Shown here: positions 45,501-54,500 of the stretch, in pieces | Numbering within the stretch: the first letter of the stretch is position 1 | Layout of the letters: every line of letters begins with the position of its first letter | The notes under the pieces: generated by a model | Database searches by the model: none | Told to the model about the DNA's origin: nothing | What the model saw: the letters and a program-made list of their open reading frames with translations, nothing else | Position numbers and translations under genes: made by a program | From: Lepas anatifera | Taxonomy: Eukaryota; Arthropoda; Thecostraca; Lepadidae | Length of the DNA: 64,000 nt | Direction: 5' to 3' | Assembly (NCBI GenBank): GCA_034440635.1 | Contig: JAOTON010001942.1 | Coordinates: 113,501-177,500 of the forward strand

Positions 45501-48500
45501 CGGTCGGCATCACATCAGACAGCATCAGACCACGCCAGGTCACGCTGGATTAGGCTAGGTCACCGTTAATCACGCTTGTAGAAGATAGGTTGACAGAGAG
45601 TGAGTGATCTGTAGCGACGCGTATTCTTATTCGACACCTCTACATATATTAATTGGCGCTGCCATTCCGAGTGAAGACCGACTACTTTAATACCTGTTGG
45701 ACTTATATTCATCGTTGCTATAACCTGCCTTTACACAACGCGAGGCAATACAGAAGAAAGAGGAACCAACATCTTTTCATCATATAATGGCGCGACGAGG
45801 TCTTACCACTTCAACTTAATCACAGCCGAGTGAAACGTTTTCACGACACACGGCAAGGCGACTGAAGCCCTTGTGCCGGACAAGATGGGTGGAGCAGCAC
45901 AACTCGCTTCTGACTTTTGAGCAGCTCCTCATGCCCATCGTATCAGTCTTGGAGCACCTCCAGAGCGAAGGCAGCTCTGAGGCAGCAGGGAAGGCTTCGT
46001 GCTTATTGGGAGCTGTGTGCCGGTTCGAGTTTATCTTATGTTTGGAGATGGCAGTTCTGTTGTTGGGCGTCACTCTCCCTCTGTCGGTCCAGCTCCAAAA
46101 GCCTGCGATGTCGCTGGGACAGGCGATGACTCTTGTTCACAGTGTAAAGAGCGCCATCAGTGACCTCAGGGAGAGCTTTCCTGAGGTCATGGCGAAGGCC
46201 TCAAAGGTCGCTGAGCAGCTGGCCGTGGCTGTCACCAAGCCAAGAAGCACAGGACGCCAAAAACACCGGCCAAACAGCAGCACGGGCTCAGATCCCGAGA
46301 GCTTCTACCGAGTCAACACCTTCCTCCCGTTTGTTGACCAGCTGGTTTCTGAGCTCCAAGCTCACTTCCCCGAGGACCACCCGTGTAAAGCGCTGGAAGG
46401 AGTTCTCCCTGAAAATGTGGCCACAGCAGACCTCTCGACTGTGGTCCAGTTCGCAGAACAGTATGCCTGCGATATGCCAGCCAACCGGAACCTGTGCGCA
46501 GAGCTGCATATCTGGCGACAGATGGCGCTCTCAGCGGCAGGCAGCCGCCCAAAAACGCTGCCAGAGGCCTTCCGCGCCGCAGCATGCCTGCCCAGTGTGC
46601 AGGCCATACTCCGCCTACTGCTTACCGTCCCTGCCACCAGCTGCTCAGCAGAGCGCTGTTTCTCCACCCTGAAACGGGTGGAGACGGACCATCGAACAAC
46701 GATGGGGGAGGAGCGGCTGGAGGCACTGGTGCTGATGAGTGCCCACAAAAAAGTGAAGCTGGACCCGGCAGTCATTGTCGAAAAGTTCATGGCCGCACGC
46801 CCTCGACAGTCGAACTGAACCTGAGCACTAGCAGCGTCGACAACACAGACATTGCGGGCCTTGACCTGAAGCATTTGAGGAAAAGGTAGCCCCTGATATT
46901 AAATCATTGCTTATGTCTCGGCTTGTATCGTCTAAAACTATTAGATCCCTGGCTTTTAGTGATTTTTCGCCATTGCTCATTGTGTGTGTGCTGTGATAGT
47001 GCAGTGTGTGATTGAAATTTCTTGCAAAAGTAAACTAAATTTTGGTGGTTTCCTGGGAATATACATCGGAAATATTTCGAAATATCATGTTCATCTGTTT
47101 TTTTATTACGGGTGCTTCATCGTTTTTGCGTTTAAGGCCATTTGTTGAATACGGCATGGAATTATCGGAGAATAAAAATGAAGGTGACAAAAGAAATAAT
47201 TTAGCACGGTTGCCTCCAGCACGCTTAAACAATGTCATACCTTCGATTACAGTGATTCAACCGATGAACTACTGCCTTCATCTCGTTTAGCACGCAGTGC
47301 TTTCTAAGAATATGAAAACCAGTCCTGAGCTGGGCCGCTGTCGCATCCGGCTCCCAGAAAGACTGTATATTTGGTAGCACATTATTAATCGCCAGTACCG
47401 CCAGTAGCGCACCTAAGTGGGGGGGGCAGCGGACCCCGCATCCTTCCCCTTAAGGAAAGTGGCGCCCCTAAAAAACCAGCTTACACTAGGTCTGCGAGGC
47501 AAGAAATGTCCAGCTCCCACTCCCCTCCCCAGGATGCGACGATTGGCCGCCCTTTGAGTATAAAAGTGGCGCCCGCTAAGGTAAAGTGGCGCCCCCTCCG
47601 CCGGCTTGGCGCCCCCTCGTCAGCCGGGCCCACCCCTTACGAAAATCCTGGGTGCGCGCCTGGTCCTCAACCTCAGCAACATTCGCAGCTTGACGCTCTC
47701 CCGCTCGCCAAATTTCATACGATTTTTGCGCCAAGAACGAGGATGGTCTTCCATCCAAGTAAACAAAATAAGTTTTCTTTCATGCTAGTTCTCAGAAAAT
47801 TAAACAATCTGTTAGACTGTTAGAATCTGTTAGAATTAAACAATCAATTAGACAATCTGTTTGTCTCTAATCTGAGCGTATCGTCCCTAACCTGAGAGTG
47901 TCGTCCCTGACCTAAGTGTTTTCGCTGACCTAAGTGTTTTCGCTGATCAGACAGTGTCGTCCCTGACCTGAGAGTATCGTCCCTGACCTGAGTGTTTTCC
48001 CTGACCTAAGTTTCGTCTCTGACCTGAGAGTGTCGTCTCTGACCAGAGTGTCGTCCCTGACCTGAGTGTCGTCCCTGACCTGAGAGTGTCGTCCCTGACC
48101 TGAGAGCGTCGTCCCTGACCTGAGAGTGTCGTCCCTGACCTGAGAGTGTCGTCCCTGACCTGAGAGTGTCGTCTCTGACCTGAGAGTGTCGTCTCTGACC
48201 TGAGAGTGTCGTCTCTGACCTGAGAGTGTCGTCCCTGACCTGAGAGTGTCGTCTCTGACCTGAGGGTGTCGTCCCTGACCTGAGGGTGTCGTCTCTGACC
48301 TGAGCGTGTCGTCCCTGACCTGACGTGAGTGTGCAGTCCCTCACCTGAGCGTGTCGTCCCTACCCTAAGTGTCGTCCCTGACCTGAGAGTGTTGTCCCTG
48401 ACCTGACCTAAGTGTCGTCCCTGACCTGACCTGAGTGTCGTCCCTGACCTGACGTGAGTGTGCAGTCCCTCACCTGAGTGTGTCGTCCCTGACCTGACGT

Positions 48501-51500
48501 GAGTGTGCAGTCCCTCACCTGAGCGTGTCGTCCCTGAGGTCGACGATGAGTTTGCGGGAGTCGGCCGGGGCGGGGCCGTGCTTGCCGACTCCGTCCCGGA
48601 GGCTGGACTTCACGGCCAGGTTACAGTGGTTGTAGTACACCACCCTGTCGGAATCCAGCCCTGAGCACGGAAACTAGACACCGGCCCAGCGCTGTACTGG
48701 CACTCATTGAGCCAGAGGGCAGCACACTTGCAACCACCAGGGCTTAATTTCATAACAGTTGTAGAAAAGCGGCGGAACGTGATTGCCGCTCCGTTTCAAT
48801 TCCACTAAATCTGGTACATTTTCCTGTTATCTGGTAGAGAGGTCCACTTTGACACGTGTCAAGGTTTAGAAAATTGACCTTTGTACCATATGACATGAAA
48901 ATGTACCAGATTCAGTGGAAATAAAACCGAGCAGCAATTTCCGTACGTTACGCCGCTCTTCCACAACTGCTATGACATCAGGCCCCGGTGATGGTCAATT
49001 TCAGAGATAGGTTTGATATTATGCAAAGCGGAGACTAAGCTGCCATCGCTACACGTGAAATCGATGAGGTGTGCAGCGTTGTACTCCGATAGAACATCGT
49101 TCTTACTTTCCTCTGGCCCAAAAGCAAGATAAGAGAGCACATTGCAGAGGTTTGTCACAGCAGCATTTAGGAGGTAGCACCATTTGTGACATGAACTATC
49201 AGGCCCGACTAGATGCTGCATGTAATCATCAAGGGAGTGATAACACATTGGTGTCGGTTTTCGTTCCGGAATTCATCAACCGAGGCATGATACTCGGGGA
49301 TCTCCGGGTGTATGTCCTTCCCTCGTCGACGTTGGTCGAGTTTATCGGGAAAATCGTTGCAATAGAAGGTGAAATGTGGAAAATTGTTATACTAGTCTAG
49401 TGCCACTATTTGTCTTCATCAACTCGACCAGCGCTGATGACAAATATAATGGAAAATACACCCAGAGGCTTCGAATACCATCCGCAGCAGATACATTTCG
49501 AAAATACTGATAATCTCCGCACGACATTTAGACAATAAATTGGTATCTACCGCCAAGCGGTACCACTATCTCGAGACTTTCTACCCCGTGCGTTACATCC
49601 AGCTCTCACCTGGTCTCGGAGTCGTCCCCGGCCGAGCTTCTCTCCTGCACTGCCCGGGACAGCTGAGCCGACAGCGTCTGGATCCGTTCAGACAGGAACG
49701 AGTCCAGCTTTCTGCACAGCTCCAGCGTCGTCACGGTCTCCACTGCCCGGGGGGGTTAAACCGGCACATCGTTACTGGCGGGTACGGTGCGTACGTACGG
49801 CTCCGCTACTCAGCCAACAGACTTATCTACTAGTGCAAGAGCTCTACAAGTATGTCAGGGGTTTGATATCGGAATAGAATTTCGATCTGCGAATCGGATT
49901 TGATCCGATTGGCCAAAAAGTTCGGATAGTTTTATCTGCACTAAATTTTTTGCTGGTTTATTCAAATTCTTCGCAAATGATTCGGATTTCGATTAAGCAT
50001 TGTGGTGTGCCAACAGGTTGGCCTAGATTTAAGGGAGAATCTTTGAAAATGGTCCCAAATATATGGGAATTTCCTTGCCATGGTGTTCGGGAGAAGGCTC
50101 AAAAGTAACATTTAAATCAAATACCTATATAAATAGGAATATGGGAAAGCAATGGGTTCGATATAAATAATCAAACCATTCTAATGGGGATCTAAGCAGG
50201 CAGCCTTAGAACATTAGTCAGCAGAACAGGTAAATTACTTCCAACCGCTTTAACTCACCCCCCCCCGATCACAACCATCCGACATACAACACAAAGTGAG
50301 GACCGAGCGCAATAACGATATCCTATCTCCCCACACCACATCGTTATCAGCTGCCTGACAGTACATCAAACAGGCTCACCGTCCATCATGAGCACGACGA
50401 CCACGTCATTGAGCCGGTACATCACCATCTGCGCCCGTTCGTCTGTCGTGTCCGCCACGGGAACCTCGCCGTTCACGCTGTCGTCGCCGTCGTGACTGCC
50501 GCCGCCAGCGCCGTGCAGCGGCAGAGCCGTGCAGCTGTGCTTCCGCAAATGAACGATGGGCGGCGCTAGGAAGCGGTCAGAGTCGCTCCCGGTGGCGGGT
50601 TCCGTGGACATGAATCTATCGACGCAAACAGCCACAAGGGTCGGGTACAAAACGGGGAAATGGGATCTCGGGCTCCCGTCTTTTTAGGCAAAAAATTATT
50701 ATTACCGCCAAATTCCGGGGAAATTATTCAGGTTTAAAACTGGTACGAGCAGGAGATAACCACCAAACCAAGTCCGAGGAGCTGGATTTGGATCGCATGG
50801 TTTGATGTCAGAGAGGTTGAAGATTGGCTGACCCCTCAGGTAGGGGACGAGGGTGACAACACTCAGGCAGTGAGCTATGCTATTCACACCTTTAAAATGG
50901 TAAAATTGAAATAATATACGGTATTCATTACATACCTGTGGAATATTTGATCAGATCAGGAAGTGAGCTATGATTATCATACTTTTCAGACGGAAATAAT
51001 ATGCAGTAATCATTACATAGTTGTGGAATATCTCATTAGATCAGGAAGTGATTCCTGATAGTCACACTTTTCAGATGGAAATAATATACGATATTCATTA
51101 CAGAATGTGGAATAACTCATCAGATTTGAAAGTTAGATATGATTATCACACTTTTCGGATGACAATAATACAAGGTATTATTTATATAACTGTAGCATAT
51201 TTTATCCGATCAGGAAGTGAGTTATGATAGTCACACTTTTCAGACGAAAATAATATAAGATACTCATTACATAACTGTGGCATATCTGATAAGATATGCT
51301 AAAATCCCCACTTCTATCTTTAGTCTTAACATCTACAGCATGTTAAAACGGGATTTTTCCGAAGTGTGTATGTTGATCTGCGTTTAATATTAACAACTGT
51401 GTTAGCTCCCAATTGAAATGAGCATCCGATGTTTTTTCATTAAGTGGATTGGCGCGATGCCTCCACTGTCGTACTCACATGCCGCTGGTGGGACCCAGTC

Positions 51501-54500
51501 TGTCCTTCCACGCCGAGGACAGGCCAGAGTGACACTCAGGAAACAGCACCGTCGAGAGGTAGTTGTTGACGATGCTCATGTTGGTACGTCCCAGCCCCGA
51601 CCTGACCGCGAAATGAGGCGAGGCGTTACAAGAGATGAGACACAGAAACTATAAAACAAATACACAAAGTCGCTTGATTAATTTTCAGGGCCGCAACTTC
51701 ATATGCATTTGTTCATGTGGATATTGCAAGACAAGATATTGCACCCCGACTGTCCGTTTGCATCATCAAAATTCTCATGTACCCCACCTGAAAAAAACGT
51801 TTCTCAACCCCCTCCCGTCCTTTCCCCTCCCCCGGTACGTGTACAGGGGTACCACCGGAATAAAATCCCGACCTAATAAGCCATGAAAGCGTGGCCCATC
51901 TCAAGTCATACATCCCCAACACCGCTTAGGAAGGTGCTTGATTACTTATTTTGGCTTTAGGAAGCCATTCAATTTTGGAAGAATCATTAAATCCGAGACA
52001 GCCTCAAGCTAAGCTAAGCAAACACTTCACGCATTATTTTTGGACGGTCGTACCTGGGGCAATGTTCTGATCGAGTACCAGAGCTACATAATTCTAGACA
52101 GGTTGGAAACGGACAATTATGTAGCTGACCCTATGTAAATGACCCATGACAATTATGTAAATGACCCTAACAACCTGGGCGCAAAGCTTCAAAGTCAAGT
52201 CCACAGTCTACATCCGCGTGGTCCATGGTCCAAAAATTCCCACCAATAACAAGCAGCGTTTTAGAACTAAACTTATTACGGCTTGACCGATCCGCTTTAC
52301 TTATCTCTACAGTTTACCTCTGTTTATGGGACTTTTTTAATACCGAAGTTTACCCGCTTCGTTCATCACTCCCAAACCTCGCCCCACACCAGAGGCGGAT
52401 CCAGCACGGTGTGGGGAGGGCAAAAAGGTATCACCCTGTCGCCCTCGCCCTCATACCAACCACTTCGACCCGGAAGTACCTCTCCTCACCCCCACTCGTC
52501 CCCACTCACCACCAGGGCCGGACGCAGACCCATGTTTGGTGGGAGGGGGGGCAAACCCATGTCTGCCTCTCCTCCTGGGGGGGAGGGAGCGAATATCTAA
52601 TTGCCCGACAGATCTAGCGTAAACAATTTATTTCTTCAAAAATTTATCCTGCCTTTGGTGGGGGGGGGACAAAAGATAGTTTGGCTCCACTTCCAGCGCT
52701 TGGGCGGGGGGCATGGCCGGAATGGCCCCCCTGCCTTCGCCAATGCTCACCACACTCACCAGACCAGGTGTTCCTTGAAGTAGAGCACCGTGTGTCGAAT
52801 GTACGGGTGCTCCACCTCCAGCTGGTTAACACAGCTCTGCAGTCTCAGCAACGTCAGCTTGTCCAGCGGCAAAAAGTGAATACCGCCATAAATGTCCAGG
52901 ACGTCACGATCTGGCAACCGCAGCTGCGGCAGGTACTGTAACAGAGGTGTGCACGTCACCATCTGGCAACCGCAGCTGCGGCAGGTACTGTAACAGAGGT
53001 GTGCCACGTCACCATTAAGCAACCAGAACAGGTACTGGAACAGATTAAGGCGACACGTCACGAAGTGGCTGCTGCAGAACGCATTGTAACTCAAGTGTGG
53101 CGTCAAATTTTGACGGGCAGGACCACTGGCAGACGCAGGGGGGGGGGCAAAGGGCCATGCCCCTAAATAACGACATTGTTGCTACTTTTCTTTAACAAAA
53201 AGCCCTATGTCTTTACGATTTCTCCCGAGTTCCCCCCAAACGGCGCTCTTGCGTTCGTCCCTGGGCAGGACTTGGCCAGAAATTACCAAATTTACGCTGG
53301 ATTAATTTCCACATGCAGTATAATTGGGGACTTCAATAGGATAGCTGGGAAGCAATGGATGAAATAATGAGAGAACTTGAATGCCACAACAAACCCAATT
53401 CCCGAGATAAGAGCCAGTGACCATGACGAAGCCCTGGGGGCAACTACCACCCCTTTTACACAAACGACATTGTTCTATCCTTCGGGGATTCCTCCGTTAG
53501 CGATTATCTGGACAGAAGCCTCCACATCGAAGTAAGCCAGTCGACGGAAAAATTAAAAGTAGTCACAGGGCCGTTGGTGAATAGACTAGAATCCGCACGG
53601 AAATATAAACGATACGAATTTAGAATGTTTCAGAAAGAAGAAGAAACGATACTTGCACGCATAGGCGAAGAAAACGGGAGGCCAAGGTCTTCAAAACTCA
53701 TGATTCATGGTCACTTACCCTACGGCGTTTACTGGAAATAAACGATTTAAAAATGTAACATGCCCCCATCTTTTGGACGTTCCTACCACAAAAAGTCTAC
53801 TAGTAAACAAACGTCCTACTAGTAAACTTCGATGCTTCCGCGGTGCTGGGCGAGGAATATGGAGGGCGTCACAACTCACACTGTCGAAGATGACGGCGGT
53901 GGTGTGTACCAGCTGCTCCCGGGAGAGCACCGCCATGGCGCCATGCAGCAGCCTGTACAGCCGGTACATGTGGCCCAGCACCGCCAGGTACACCGTGTCA
54001 GGTACGTCGTCCGGGGAGTACTCCTGGTACGGTACGCCGTCCCGCACGCTGTTGCTGACGGGGTGTCGTATTACCTGACGAGACCGGCAGAGCCAGGTTT
54101 GATAGAGAAGGCGGCATGATGGCTGACTTATACGGCTTTAGCACAGTGTTTCAAATCTCGGGGTGCTAGGTGGAGAGCGGCTCCCAGGCGAATTTAATTT
54201 TCCACTTACTTCTGCGGCATGTATATTTAATTTTCCACTCCCCTTGCAATTGGAGCTTTTTTAGCACAATTCAATAATTATGGTGTATACGACCGGATCA
54301 GAAGAGTGATAGTAAAGACAATTTTATGACAAGTTCTTCCTAAACTTTGAATTATGACTTAAATAAGGGTTAAAAATTGACCCTCACAGAATTGTATTTT
54401 TGAATTTTCCACTCGCTTATTATATTTTCCAGGCTGAAATTTAGACTCAGCACCCTAGTGGAAAACCAACTTTGGGACACTGCTTTATCAAATATCTAAG

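Larger units (their letters stand above)
37460..45848 (+). mobile_element. Ty3/gypsy-type LTR retrotransposon, full length
   Basis: The element is 8389 bp, bounded by direct LTRs starting TGTAAC and ending ACGACA and by the 5-bp duplication CACGG (37455-37459, 45849-45853). The order is LTR, primer-binding site, gag, pol (protease, reverse transcriptase, RNase H, integrase) and LTR. Reverse transcriptase before integrase is the Ty3/gypsy order. No envelope-like frame follows pol. The LTRs differ by about five substitutions, one 14-bp indel and one 1-bp indel. It sits within the hAT transposase gene, in the same orientation. Confidence 0.96.
33400..46818 (+). pseudogene. hAT-type transposase gene (ZMYM1-like), split by an LTR retrotransposon
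   Basis: Exon 1 (33400-33488) encodes MSGAQNRAKKKQMALESAAC and stops at donor GTATGT. Exon 2 begins at 35493 in matching phase (R-PAPTASDVAATAEDG). A repeat-rich N-terminal region (35560-36180) precedes a TTF-type zinc-finger segment (SGYLDEFPWLSYSV, GGFCR) at 36345-36421. That segment lies in another frame and is followed by a stop and a ttaatgcttg duplication. The DUF4371-like core runs 36442-37459: FSIIADETTDRSK has the first catalytic Asp, GQGYDGGANMSG the second, and THCASHRLNL follows. The retrotransposon interrupts here. The frame resumes at 45854 (RTRWVEQHNSLLTF) and reaches the hAT C-terminal dimerisation region (SAERCFSTLKRVETDHRTTM) and a stop at 46816-46818. The copy is on the opposite strand to CCZ1, in its intron 9. 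Terminal inverted repeats were not found. Confidence 0.85.

Noticed and set aside
47663..47760. Minus-strand text ERQAANVAEVEDQ resembling the end of CCZ1
   Set aside because: It lacks the conserved block before it and any matching splice phase. Much better exons 10 and 11 were found at 31027-30524.
48006..48344. 112-codon frame RDDTLRSG repeats as a possible extension of CCZ1
   Set aside because: It lies beyond a good donor, and exon 10 joins exon 9 in phase at that donor.
47880..48518. CRISPR-like array
   Set aside because: Contiguous 20-bp tandem units without unique spacers, in a eukaryotic intron.
49071..49400. 109-codon plus-strand frame in CCZ1 intron 8
   Set aside because: No domain and no splice context. 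Competing frames exist on the other strand.
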